Of a DNA stretch of 64,000 bases, positions 34,074 through 44,300 are shown in pieces. Source of the stretch: Gammaproteobacteria bacterium. Lineage in GTDB: Bacteria > Pseudomonadota > Gammaproteobacteria > Eutrophobiales > Eutrophobiaceae. The notes beneath the pieces are model-generated. The model ran no database searches, was not told the DNA's origin, and was given only the letters and a program-made list of their open reading frames with translations. The translations under genes and the position numbers were made by a program. Numbering within the stretch: the stretch's first letter is position 1; each line of letters begins with the position of its first letter. The stretch covers positions 310,001 through 374,000 of the forward strand of contig WLWS01000001.1 in NCBI GenBank assembly GCA_012103475.1, given 5' to 3'.

Positions 34074-35246
34074 ATGTGGAAAAAATTACTCGTATCACTT
34101 TCAATTCTAATCCTCGGTGTGTTCGCTTTTGGCTTCTGGTTTAGCTCTTTCCTGCCCGACCCCGAACAAAAGCAGCTACTGGCGCAAACACAGGCTGGCG
34201 ATATCGAATATATTCAGAACGGACTGGCACAGACGCGGGGCAGGATTCTCGCGGTAGTAACCAGTAGTTCTACAATGGGAAACAGTGATAAAAAAACCGG
34301 TTACGAATTGACTGAACTGGCCCGTGCCTATTATGTGTTCCGCGCAAACGGTTTCGAAGTGGATATCGCCAGCCCGCTTGGCGGTCAGCCAGCAGTGGTG
34401 ATTGATGGTGATGACATGGGTGCTTTTGATTTTGCTTTTCTCAATGATGAAGTTGCACAGTCAAAAGTCAATAACAGCCTGTCATTGGCTGATGTATCTG
34501 CACAGAACTATGCAGCCGTCTATTTTGTCGGTGGTAAAGGCGCCATGTTCGATTTTCCGGACAATGTATTGTTAAAAGATATCGTGCGTGAGCTTTACCA
34601 GTCCGATGCTGTCATCGGTGCCGTTTGTCACGGTCCGGCTGCTTTACTCAATGTGCAGCTTGACGATGGCAGCAAACTGCTTGCTAACAAAGAAGTCAGC
34701 GCATTTACCAATGAAGAAGAGTTGTTCCTGATACCGGACGCGCGAAACGTCTTTCCTTTCCTGCTTGAGGAAGAGCTAATCGCCCAGGGAGCGAACTTTT
34801 CCGGCGGGGAACGTTACCTTGAAAAAGTGAGTGTCGATGGAAAACTGGTGACAGGGCAGAACCCATGGTCAGTCTGGCAAGTAGCCGAGTCAATGATAAA
34901 ACAACTTGGTTTTGAAGCAAGACCGAGACAAGTCACAGCCGAAGAAAACAGTGTTGATATTCTTTCCGTTTATGAAGAAGACGGATTTTCCACTGCACTT
35001 TCTCACATGCGAAGCATTCTGCATACTTCAGAATCCTCGGTCGATAAATTACTCATCGCAATGCATGGCCTGGTTTCTGTAATGGAATGGGATTTTCCGA
35101 AAACACTCGATCTTTTACGACTTTTACATCATGCAGCTAAAGGCGATGTCAGCGCAGGCAGGCAGAACATTCACTCCTCTGATTTCTTCTCGCGCATCGC
35201 CTTCACTAGTAAATATATGTCCTCAGGCAATTATGATATCGCGTAA
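34074..35246 (+). CDS. DJ-1/PfpI family protein with membrane anchor and C-terminal extension
   Basis: 390 residues. An N-terminal hydrophobic segment (LLVSLSILILGVFAFGFWF) suggests membrane anchoring or export. The DJ-1/PfpI core spans about 55-280, with the nucleophile elbow VCHGPAALLNV and FVGGKGAMFDFPDN, closest to the glyoxalase/chaperone type 1 glutamine-amidotransferase-like proteins. About 100 extra C-terminal residues are not part of the usual fold. Good ribosome site (GGAGG) upstream. It follows the two-component pair by 71 bases and overlaps the convergent DUF1501 gene by 24. Function unproven. Confidence 0.78.
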   Translation: MWKKLLVSLSILILGVFAFGFWFSSFLPDPEQKQLLAQTQAGDIEYIQNGLAQTRGRILAVVTSSSTMGNSDKKTGYELTELARAYYVFRANGFEVDIASPLGGQPAVVIDGDDMGAFDFAFLNDEVAQSKVNNSLSLADVSAQNYAAVYFVGGKGAMFDFPDNVLLKDIVRELYQSDAVIGAVCHGPAALLNVQLDDGSKLLANKEVSAFTNEEELFLIPDARNVFPFLLEEELIAQGANFSGGERYLEKVSVDGKLVTGQNPWSVWQVAESMIKQLGFEARPRQVTAEENSVDILSVYEEDGFSTALSHMRSILHTSESSVDKLLIAMHGLVSVMEWDFPKTLDLLRLLHHAAKGDVSAGRQNIHSSDFFSRIAFTSKYMSSGNYDIA

Positions 35247-36425
35247 GCCCGTCACCCTGTCACTATCTGGAAAGACAGTTTTGTTCAGAACCTTAGTGGA
35301 TATTTGCAGATGATCGTGCAGTACAGACTTGAAAATGGCACGCACATCAAGGGTCGGCTTAAGGTCGCGTCTCTGATAGAGATTCGAATTGCCAAGACCC
35401 GGCCAGTCAGCCACCACTCTGCCACCATTGACGGCGCCGCCGAGAATAAAGGCGGCGCCAGCGGTACCATGATCGCTACCGTTTGAACCATTTACCGCGA
35501 CGGTTCTGCCAAACTCACTAACGACCACAACAACGGTGTTTTCCCAGACTTTGCCCAGTTCTTTTTTTAATAAAGCCAGATTGGCATCCAGTTGCGAAAA
35601 TTTATTTGCCAGCTGACCCGTATGTGCGCCCTGATTGGCATGGGTATCCCAACCGTTCGATTCCAGCACGGCAATACGCGGCCCGTCTTCATCCTGTAGA
35701 AATCGCCCGCTTGCCCTGACGAAAGCATCCATGCTCTGTTTGCCGCGTCCCATTCGCCTGCCAGTCATTCCGCTCTTATCCGGCTCTCCTGCCATCGCAC
35801 GTGTCTTCAGCGCGCTTTCAAACTGCTCAAAGAAAAAGTCATCCCTTTCATACATCCTGGCTATACGGGCGAGAGTATCGCTGTCCGCTTCGGGAAGAAC
35901 TGCCGGGGACCACGAGTTTACCTTTGCATCACCATGTAACACGAGGGGGATATTTTGAGAGAGTGCAATGGCATCCATAGAGGACCCCGACAGGTTTGTT
36001 AAGGCACGATTCAGCCAGCCGTCCTTTGCGCCCAAAGGACAGCCCGTGCCATTTTCAAGCTGTTTCTGTGCGTCAAAGTGAGATCGCTCGCGATAAGAAC
36101 TGGCCACAGCATGAGCGACGATGACTTCCTTTTGCTGATACATGCGATGTAATTCCGGCAAAGACGGATGCAGCCCGAAAAAGCCATCCATATCCAGCGC
36201 GCCATTGACAGAACCCGGCTTCGCAATCGCCAGGGAGCCGCGTTGCTTTCGATAAGCACTGTCAGCGTAAGCCGGCACTGCCGCCAGCCCGTCCATCGCA
36301 CCGCGTAGTAAAACGAAAACGAATCGCGAGTCCGTCTGTGCCCTGGCAAAAGCAAGACGACTCTGAAGTCCGAACAAGGCTGACGCTGCCACACTGTGTT
36401 TTAGAAAATCGCGTCGTTTTATCAT
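35223..36425 (-). CDS. DUF1501 family secreted protein (Tat substrate)
   Basis: 400 residues. A twin-arginine signal (KRRDFLKHS, then an alanine-rich hydrophobic core) shows export by Tat. The mature part follows DUF1501: LLRGAMDGLAAVPAY, FGLHPSLPELHRMY, VAHAVASSYRERSHFDAQ, then ESNGWDTHANQG and VSEFGRTVAVNGSNGSDHGTA, an alkaline-phosphatase/sulfatase-like metal-binding arrangement. It starts three bases after the DUF1800 gene; the two families usually occur together, but their shared role is unknown. Confidence 0.85.
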   Translation of the reverse strand: MIKRRDFLKHSVAASALFGLQSRLAFARAQTDSRFVFVLLRGAMDGLAAVPAYADSAYRKQRGSLAIAKPGSVNGALDMDGFFGLHPSLPELHRMYQQKEVIVAHAVASSYRERSHFDAQKQLENGTGCPLGAKDGWLNRALTNLSGSSMDAIALSQNIPLVLHGDAKVNSWSPAVLPEADSDTLARIARMYERDDFFFEQFESALKTRAMAGEPDKSGMTGRRMGRGKQSMDAFVRASGRFLQDEDGPRIAVLESNGWDTHANQGAHTGQLANKFSQLDANLALLKKELGKVWENTVVVVVSEFGRTVAVNGSNGSDHGTAGAAFILGGAVNGGRVVADWPGLGNSNLYQRRDLKPTLDVRAIFKSVLHDHLQISTKVLNKTVFPDSDRVTGLRDIIIA

Positions 36426-36428
36426 GTG

Positions 36429-37811
36429 CTATCGCCTCTGAAATTCCGGGCTGGCAAACAGCAGCGCCAGACCCTGTTGACCGGATTCGGCTCGTGACAA
36501 AGATTGCCTTGTCTGTTCACTCAGGGTCTGTCCAAGTATGAGTTCTGACAAAGCCAGTGGATCAATACGATTACCCACTTTATCTGCGACCGATACCGCA
36601 AATTCAACCCGCTTGAATAGTGCCTCGCCGCCCGTCCAGTCTGTAGCCGTATCAGGCCAGCCAGCCGGTGAACCAGAACGAAAAGGTGCCTGTCCGAGTA
36701 CACTCAGAGGTCCTGCTATCTGCTCTGGCGTTTCAGGAATAAAGTTAAGAGTTCGAAACACGGAGTAGACATAGTCATTCGGCGTTTTGTACTTACTGAA
36801 GGTTAGATCCCATACCTCATCCAGACCGATTAAAGTCGAATAGACTGTTGGCAGGTGACCGTCACTTTGTAAATAGGCCTGACTCAACTTGCCGATAGAT
36901 TCGGACGAAGGCGTATCGCTGATGAAATGCCTTGCCAGTTTGCCCGCAAGATGCGCGGCAGTTTGCTCATGATTCGCCAGATCCCTGAGTACCGCTTCAC
37001 CCTGCTTGATGCCTTTGTGTGTATAAGACCTGTTCATCACTCGCTGACTGCCGGGTTCATGCATTAACTCATTAAATACGAACTCACCTGCTTTGCCACG
37101 ATCAGCCCGGTTTTTGAAAACCCCGCCATAGGTCCAGCCCGTAATAACTTTGGCAAAATTCGTCACATCAGTCTGAGAATAACCGCCGTTTACACCGAGG
37201 GTGTGCAATTCGAGAATCTCGCGAGCAAGATTTTCATTGATACCAAATTTGCGTTCGCGTTTACGCTTACCGGCATGTCTGGCGATAAGTGAATTCGGAC
37301 CGATGGACTGAAAATTATCAAGATAGGTCAACGTCGCCGGGTGTTTTTCAACTGCCATCAGCATCTCACTGAAACGCCCGTTCACGTGGGGTCGTATTGC
37401 TTCGAATTCGAGTGTGCCGACCAGACCCAGCATCTGAGGTTTGTCAGCAGAGACTGCAAAATGATTTGACCAGAAATGCACCAGCCTTTCGTAGAACGGA
37501 CTCGGGCTCTGTATAGCCTGAATACTTCTGGCCATGACAAAATCCATGTACACAGGACGCATGGATCTAGCCATTCGAATCACCCCGGCAGATACATCTT
37601 TCTCGCGCTTTTTGTCGCGTAAACTCAGAAAGCTCTGCACAGCCTCCCGACTGCTCTTAAGATCAGCTCTATTGGCTGACAATCCGGCGGGCCTTTCGAT
37701 CTGCCTTTGCAGCCATTCTCGGGGCGAAGTCCCGATGCGACTCAGATCGCCCGGTTTGGCTCCAAAACCAAAACGGTTGCTGGCAATTACAGTTTTTGTA
37801 TTCGTTGTCAT
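36429..37811 (-). CDS. DUF1800 family protein
   Basis: 460 residues, mostly helical, no clear signal peptide. Family hallmarks: N-terminal RFGFGAKPGDL, the motif LVHFWSNHFAVS, NLAREILELHTLGVNGGYSQTDV and GQAPFRSGSPAGWPDTATDW near the C-terminus. DUF1800 proteins are nearly always encoded next to a DUF1501 protein, as here (three-base gap, same strand). No enzymatic role is established that I can assign. Confidence 0.87.
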   Translation of the reverse strand: MTTNTKTVIASNRFGFGAKPGDLSRIGTSPREWLQRQIERPAGLSANRADLKSSREAVQSFLSLRDKKREKDVSAGVIRMARSMRPVYMDFVMARSIQAIQSPSPFYERLVHFWSNHFAVSADKPQMLGLVGTLEFEAIRPHVNGRFSEMLMAVEKHPATLTYLDNFQSIGPNSLIARHAGKRKRERKFGINENLAREILELHTLGVNGGYSQTDVTNFAKVITGWTYGGVFKNRADRGKAGEFVFNELMHEPGSQRVMNRSYTHKGIKQGEAVLRDLANHEQTAAHLAGKLARHFISDTPSSESIGKLSQAYLQSDGHLPTVYSTLIGLDEVWDLTFSKYKTPNDYVYSVFRTLNFIPETPEQIAGPLSVLGQAPFRSGSPAGWPDTATDWTGGEALFKRVEFAVSVADKVGNRIDPLALSELILGQTLSEQTRQSLSRAESGQQGLALLFASPEFQRR

Positions 37812-37969
37812 TAATAGTACTTTTTATCCATGTTCAAAGCTTAGAACGCTCAAAAGTCGTTTTGGTTGACAATAATTTTCAGGAAACCTGAATTATTCGC
37901 CAAAAGGCAGGTCGAACTGCGCAAGTTCAAAACCAAATTCCATGTTAATAAGCGCCCAAGGGGGACATA

Positions 37970-38647
37970 GTGAACAAATCAATCCGTATCATCGTAATGA
38001 CACTGCTGACCATTGTTAGTTTTAACCAGACAGCAAGCGCCGAACTGGCTATTGCAGCGACTCCGAAAGCCAATGCGGTAACCGACGCGGCTGATCTTGG
38101 CGTGCTCGAGAATGGACTTGGCCTGAAAGTAGGTGAAAAAGTACCGGCTTTTGAGTCAGACACTTACGCAGGGGAAAATGTCACCTCTGCAGAGTTGATG
38201 GAAATGGGCCCGCTGATGGTGATTTTTTATCGGGGTGGCTGGTGTCCCTTCTGTAATTTTCAGGTACGCCAAATTACTCAGGCTTTTTCACAGTTTCAGG
38301 AACGTCAGGTTACTTCGGTACTGATAAGTGTCGATAAGACGGATGGTGCGATGCTGGTGAAGGAAGCTTATGACATTCCCTTTCCGATTCTCAGTGATTC
38401 CAATCTTGCTGCGCATCAGTCTTTCAATACGATTATCGAACTCGACAGCAGCAGTTATGAAAAATACAAAAAATTCGGCGTCGATCTTGAAGCCTGGTCC
38501 GGACTTGAGCATCATAAAATGTCAGCTCCGGCGATTTTTCTGATCGACAAAGACAGTCAGGTACTCTGGTCACACGTCGCTCTCGATTACAAAACCCGAC
38601 CTAGTGTTGAACAACTTCTCGGCGTTATTGATGCAAATCTAAAGTAG
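37970..38647 (+). CDS. Peroxiredoxin-like (AhpC/TSA) exported protein
   Basis: 225 residues. A signal-peptide-like N-terminus (MTLLTIVSFNQTASA) precedes a redoxin fold with FYRGGWCPFCNFQVRQI, i.e. a CPFC pair in place of the single peroxidatic Cys of classical AhpC, and SDSNLAAHQSF, which fits the peroxiredoxin-like family. The GTG start follows GGGGGA. Likely reduces peroxides or disulfides outside the cytoplasm; which thiol partner it uses is unknown. Convergent with the POT transporter, separated by a hairpin. Confidence 0.82.
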   Translation: MNKSIRIIVMTLLTIVSFNQTASAELAIAATPKANAVTDAADLGVLENGLGLKVGEKVPAFESDTYAGENVTSAELMEMGPLMVIFYRGGWCPFCNFQVRQITQAFSQFQERQVTSVLISVDKTDGAMLVKEAYDIPFPILSDSNLAAHQSFNTIIELDSSSYEKYKKFGVDLEAWSGLEHHKMSAPAIFLIDKDSQVLWSHVALDYKTRPSVEQLLGVIDANLK

Positions 38648-38655
38648 TGCCAGTC

Positions 38656-38693
38656 GATGGGCTTAGTCGTGTGCTTACTCGACTTTGCCCATC
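38656..38693. terminator. Bidirectional hairpin terminator
   Basis: An interrupted inverted repeat: GATGGGC (38656-38662) and AGTCG (38665-38669) pair with CGACT (38680-38684) and GCCCATC (38687-38693). It lies between two convergent genes and overlaps the last codons of the POT transporter. No clear T-run, so it is either a stem-only terminator or an mRNA 3-prime stabiliser. Confidence 0.5.
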
Positions 38694-40186
38694 AGCGATT
38701 TTATCGGTTTCAGGAAAACAATCATCAGTATGCCCGCAGCAAGTGACATGGCTGCGATTTGCAGATACAAAGCCGGCATGTGTTCAATCTGATTTGGGTC
38801 AAAGCGACCGGCAAGCAGACCGGCCAGTAAATTACCGAGGGAGAAACCGAGAAACCATATGCCCATCATCTGACTGGCAAATCGTTTTGGTGCCAGCTTG
38901 CTGATAGCGCTCAAGCCGACCGGACTCAGACAGAGTTCGCCCATTGTGTGCAGCATATAGGTCATCGCCAGCCAGGTCGGCAGTACGGTTTCACCTGAAA
39001 CAACCAGCTTCGCCGCAAATACCATTACCAGAAAACCAAGACCGAGCTGAATCAGACCAAGTGCAAATTTCAGCGGGATAGAAGGATTAAGATTTCGCTT
39101 TGCCAGGTTGATCCAGAGAGCGGCGAGAAAGGGGGAAAATATCAGGATACAGGTGGCATTAATACTCTGAAACCAGCCCGCCGGTATTTCGAAACCGCCG
39201 AAATTTCTCTCAGTGTAACGCTCGGCAAACAGGTTCATTGACGAGCCGGTTTGTTCGAAGCCTGACCAGAATACTGCAGCACAGGCAACCAGTATCATAA
39301 TAACCGCAACCTGCTTTTTCTCCGTGCTGTCGAGCTGCCCGAAGAGATAAAGATAAACAAAAAACCCGGCCGCCAGTGCAGCAATCACATAAGTCGCAGA
39401 CTTGGCCAGCGCCAGTGCCTCAATCTGAATCACACCACTTAACATCAAAGCCGTGACCAGCGCGATAAGCGCCAGTCCCGTATTCACATACAGCCAGCCG
39501 TAGCGTGGCGCACTGATTTTATCCAGACCGCTTTGTAAGTGTGCCGGATACAGACCGGCTTCACCAAGATGATGCTTGCTCAGTTTAAACTGGATGATGC
39601 CAACTAGCATACCAACACCGGCAGCAGCGAAACCATAGTGCCAGCCAAAACTGGCGCTTTCTCCCAAAGTACTGCACACCAGTGGCCCCAGCATCGCACC
39701 CAGATTGATGCCAATATAGAAAATGGTATAGCCGGCATCGCAGGCGGCACCACCTTGCGGATATAGCTTGCCAACGATAGCGCTGATATTCGGTTTCAAC
39801 AAACCAGTACCGAGCACAACAAAAATAAGACCGATGAAAAATGTCGGCACTGCCGGAATTGCCAGAATGAAATGACCAAGCATGATGACGATAGCGCCAT
39901 ACCAGACACAGCGTTGCGCACCTATCAGACGATCAGCAATCCAGCCACCGGGGAGAGAGACCAGATAGACAGCAGCAGTATACAAACCGTAAATCGCCGT
40001 AGCCGTCACATCATCAAAACCAAGCCCGCCATCAGCTATCGTCGCCGTCATAAACAAAACCAGCAAAGCGCGCATTCCGTAATAGCTGAATCGTTCCCAC
40101 ATCTCCGTGAAAAATAGCGTGGACAAACCACGCGGGTGAGTACGCTTGGCAGAGGGGCTGGCGTCGGAGACAGGCTGGCCGGTCAT
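38675..40186 (-). CDS. POT/PTR family proton-dependent oligopeptide transporter
   Basis: 503 residues with 12-14 helices. The N-terminal signature is TEMWERFSYYGMRALLVLFM, the POT ExxER motif that couples proton and peptide binding. Also GGWIADRLIGAQ, GTGLLKPNISAIVGKLYP (PTR2 signature) and FWSGFEQTGSSMNLFAERY. Imports di- and tripeptides with protons at the inner membrane. Stands alone on the minus strand; upstream gap of 127 bases separates it from the RND adaptor. Confidence 0.9.
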   Translation of the reverse strand: MTGQPVSDASPSAKRTHPRGLSTLFFTEMWERFSYYGMRALLVLFMTATIADGGLGFDDVTATAIYGLYTAAVYLVSLPGGWIADRLIGAQRCVWYGAIVIMLGHFILAIPAVPTFFIGLIFVVLGTGLLKPNISAIVGKLYPQGGAACDAGYTIFYIGINLGAMLGPLVCSTLGESASFGWHYGFAAAGVGMLVGIIQFKLSKHHLGEAGLYPAHLQSGLDKISAPRYGWLYVNTGLALIALVTALMLSGVIQIEALALAKSATYVIAALAAGFFVYLYLFGQLDSTEKKQVAVIMILVACAAVFWSGFEQTGSSMNLFAERYTERNFGGFEIPAGWFQSINATCILIFSPFLAALWINLAKRNLNPSIPLKFALGLIQLGLGFLVMVFAAKLVVSGETVLPTWLAMTYMLHTMGELCLSPVGLSAISKLAPKRFASQMMGIWFLGFSLGNLLAGLLAGRFDPNQIEHMPALYLQIAAMSLAAGILMIVFLKPIKSLMGKVE

Positions 40187-40313
40187 AATTAATTTATTAT
40201 CAGCTGAGACAGGATAAGTGAAACATTCTGCCCCCTCAGGCTGGCGGGAGCAATAAAAGAATAGCTGCTTGAATCAATAGATCAGGATAATCAGCAGTAT
40301 TTTTTCCGGCCCT

Positions 40314-41375
40314 TCAATGTGAGGCAATATCAGTCTTAATAATTTTGACCAGCGCACCATCTTGAAGGCGCTCGGCACCACGTACAATCACTGTGTCTCC
40401 TTCGCGAACATCTCCTGTAATTGAGACATAGCTGCCGGCGCCCTCTCCGGAAGACACCGGAACACGTCTGGCCTGATTATCCTGATTTATGGTGAACAAA
40501 TAAGTTTCTCCATTACGGAGAACCAGTGCGTCGCGTGGGACAGTCAAGGTTTTTACTGCCTGCCCATTGCTAAGAGCAATTCGTACCGCCTCTCCTATGA
40601 TCCACTTACTTTTCTTCATGTGAAGTCGTAGTTGCAGCATACGTGAGTTATCGTCACCAACAGGCACGACAGCGCGTACTTCAGTCACGATGGAGTCTTC
40701 ACGACCTTTTACTTCTACCCGATCACCGGCGTTCACATGACGGGCAACTTTCAGCGGAGCCTGTACTCGAATTTCCAGTTCATCAGTATTCACCAGACGT
40801 ACAACTTCACTTGCCTGAGACAGATACTCACCCGGTTGCTGCATTCTCTCTACAACCACTCCGTCGAAAGGGGCAACGATTCTGGTTCGTTCTGTATCAT
40901 AAAGAGTACGAGCGATAGCCACGTTTGCGGTTTCCAGATCCTGTGTCAGCATATCACGCTCCGCACTCAGTTGATCGAGCTCGGCCTCGGCCGCACTATT
41001 CGATTTCGCCAATCGTCCCAACCGTTTTACCTGTCTTTGCAGATAGTCAAAACGTGATTGCAGGCGCTGCTTTTGTGAACGATTATTGCGTAGTTGTAAT
41101 TGCAGCTCACGATCATTAATTTGCGCTAAAGTGTCGCCGGTTTTAAAGCGTTCACCAACTTCGGCAACGGCAATGAGCTTACCTGCTACCTCTGCCGCAA
41201 TACGAGAATCGTAACGACTGATCACGGTACCCGGAACCCAGATAGCCGGACTAAGCATTTCAGTACGCGCATTGGAGGTCTCCACTGCCTGAGCTTGTTT
41301 TTCCTGAGCACTCGCTGGAATTGAAGCGAATAAGAAAAATGCGATAAATAATATTTCTGATAGTTCTCTTTTCAT
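40314..41375 (-). CDS. RND efflux periplasmic adaptor (HlyD/MexA family)
   Basis: About 353 residues. Signal peptide ending SIPASA, then a barrel-sandwich lipoyl half (AAEVAGKLIAVAEVGERF), an alpha-hairpin coiled coil (about 100-160, RNNRSQKQRLQSRFDYLQRQ), the second lipoyl half (IVAPFDGVVVERMQQPGEYL) and a beta-barrel/membrane-proximal end. It links the inner-membrane pump to an outer-membrane channel; no TolC-like gene is present in the window. Follows the pump gene by two to fourteen bases depending on which ATG (41387 or 41375) is used. Confidence 0.87.
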   Translation of the reverse strand: MKRELSEILFIAFFLFASIPASAQEKQAQAVETSNARTEMLSPAIWVPGTVISRYDSRIAAEVAGKLIAVAEVGERFKTGDTLAQINDRELQLQLRNNRSQKQRLQSRFDYLQRQVKRLGRLAKSNSAAEAELDQLSAERDMLTQDLETANVAIARTLYDTERTRIVAPFDGVVVERMQQPGEYLSQASEVVRLVNTDELEIRVQAPLKVARHVNAGDRVEVKGREDSIVTEVRAVVPVGDDNSRMLQLRLHMKKSKWIIGEAVRIALSNGQAVKTLTVPRDALVLRNGETYLFTINQDNQARRVPVSSGEGAGSYVSITGDVREGDTVIVRGAERLQDGALVKIIKTDIASH

Positions 41376-41389
41376 AGTATTTTCCATAC

Positions 41390-44300
41390 TCAGGCAACAG
41401 ATTCCAGTTTGGGTTTTTCAGGATTGTCCGGAGACTCAATCTCAGGCAGCAATACCGGTTGGCTTTCTCCCATGCGCAAAAAACAGGGTAACAACAGAAG
41501 TGTAAACAGGGTGCTGACACACATTCCTCCGACGATAACGGCGGCCAGCCCACGATAGATCACACTGCCCTCGCCCGGAATCAGCAATAGAGGCAACATA
41601 CCAAATATGCTGGTAAGCGTGCTCATGAATATCGGTCGAAGTCTCAATCTTAAGGCCTGCTCTACTGCATGATGACGATTGAGCCCGTTCCGCTCAGCGC
41701 TTCTGGTTTGATGAACAAGCAATATGGCATTATTCACAACAAGACCGAGAAGAATAACGAAACCAATCATGGTCAATAGATCAAGTGGCTGGAAACTGGC
41801 AAGATTAAGAAGGTACAAGGCAACAATCCCACCTACGGTCGCCAGGGGCATGGCAAGCACCACCAACAGACTATCCTTGACTGAACGAAACAGGGCACTC
41901 ATTAACAAAAACAGAATAACCAGTGCCATGGCAAAATTTTCACTCATGGTCATGATGGCTTTATTAAGATTATCGGCGCTGCCACCGTAAAGAATATTAC
42001 CTTCGGCCGGTAAAGCGGCTTCTATTTTTGGCTGGACCTGAGTGCGGATTATTGAAATTGCTTTTTCAAGACTCATCGTCTCCGCAGGCACTACTCTTAG
42101 AGTGATCGTACGTTTTCGATCAACTCTGCGAATCTGATCCGGCCCAACGGTGCGATTAATATCAACTAACTCCCCGAGTGGAACAACTCCTGCGGCGGGA
42201 GTAAAAACCGGCAACATGGCAAGGTCTTCGGGTGTTTTCCATTTCTCGGCTTTGAAAATAATGTCCATTCTTTTCACACCATCGAAATATTCCCCAACAT
42301 AAAGCCCGTCACCAAGAGTCCGTACTACCGAGCCCAACTGGGCCCGGCTCCAGCCTTTTTCAACAATACTTCGATCGTTTGGAACCAATCGTAGCTCCGG
42401 TTCCGCTTGTTGCAGGCCGGGTTCGGGGCGAACACTGGCACTTGGTAGTGCTTCTTTAATCCATGCCATAGCCTGCATGCTGACGCTGGCCAGAGCCTCC
42501 GAGTCGTTGGACTGAATATGAACCGGAATATCGCGTCCACCGCCAAAGCCACCAAATAAATCTCCCTGATCACTGTAAGCAAGAAAATCTGGTATATCCG
42601 CCGTAATCTCTTCGTTAATAATTTTCTTCAGTTCGCTAACCCGAGACTGATCTTTGACACGAACACCCATAGTACCGCCTGCTGGCCAGATAAGAATATA
42701 ATAATTCTTCAATGCTGGTTCCTTGCTGCCGTCCATGTAAGCTTGTAATCGCGCTTCCATTTTTTTCACAACTTCTTTTTCTATGGTATCGATATTGGTG
42801 GCGGGTGGCAGTTGAAAAAAGCTGTCAATGGCATCACGCTTGACCGGTGGCAGATAGTCGAGTTCCGGCATTAACTGCCAACTCAGAAAAATCGGAGTAG
42901 TGAGTAAAATGAAAATCAGACAATAACGTTTGCTCGGAGTACTGGTAAGCACCATTACTCTGTTGGTTATCCTGTTCCACAACTTTTCGTGATGATCGGT
43001 GAGTTTACTATCACCCAGATATTTACTAGTTAACAGGGGTATTACTGATATAGCAACAAGCAGAGAAATAGTCACAGCAATGGCAATGGTCAGAGCCAGA
43101 TCACCAAATAGCTGTCCTTCAATATCTTTCAGGAACACAACCGGAATAAAAATCGCTACTGTCGTCGCTGTTGACGCCAGCAAAGCACCCCAAACCTGAC
43201 TGGTCCCCTGTGCCGCACTTTCGTAAGCACTCAAACCTTTTTCACGATGGCGTAGTACATTTTCCAGTACCACAATTGCGGCATCAAGGACCATACCGAC
43301 GGCAAAGGCCAGACCCGCGAGTGAGATAACATTTAGTGTCCTGCCGGTAAAATGCAAAACTACGAAAGTACTTAATAGAGATATCGGAATCGCCAGCGCA
43401 ATGATCATGGTCGCGCGAAAACGCCGGAGAAACCACCACAGCACTCCAACTGCAAGCAATACACCAATAATCAGATTGCCACTAACCAGACTAATGGCCC
43501 GATAAATAAAGACCGATGCATCAAAAGATTGAATCATGGTCAGATTTCGATCTTTCAAGGGGCCGGCATTCAAACGTTCAACTACTTTTTTTACACTGTT
43601 CAATGTTTGCAGGGCATTGGCGCCATTCTCGCGATCCACGCGAATACCTATCGCTGGGTTACCATTCTGACTGGCGAATGAGGTGCGATCCGGCAGAGCG
43701 ACTTTTATGTCGGCAACATCACCCAGAGTAATCGGCCGGCCGTTACGCCATTCGAGTAGTTGTTCGTTCAGAGAATCAGGATCGAAACGACCAGAATAGC
43801 GCAAAGTATATTTGCGACGTCCGACATCTACCTGACCACCGGATATATTGTCGGCGCGTCCGAGTAATTGAATTACGGTAGGTAATTCAATTCCCAGCTC
43901 AGCCGCTCGATAGGGATCAAAAATAATCTGAACTTCTTCGCTTTGCTGACCTGCTCCTTGTATTCCGGCGCGACTCACGCCCGGTACTTCCTCAATGGCG
44001 GGGCCGATAACGTCATCAACAAAAGCAATATAATCCGCAACGGTTTTATCATTACCGGGTAGTACCTGCAGGAAGAACCAGGTCAGTGCAGGTGTTCCGC
44101 CATCCCAGCCACCGAGGTTGATTATCGGTTGATCCGCATCACGTGGCAGAGGTGGCAGGCGATTCATACGGCTGATGACTTCAACCATGGTTTTCTGCAT
44201 GTCTGTTTCTACATCAAAGGTCAGGTTAATCCACGCGAAACCCGCATTTGCGGTAGCCTCCATTTCTTTCACTCCCGGCAGACCCTGCAACACTTCTTCG

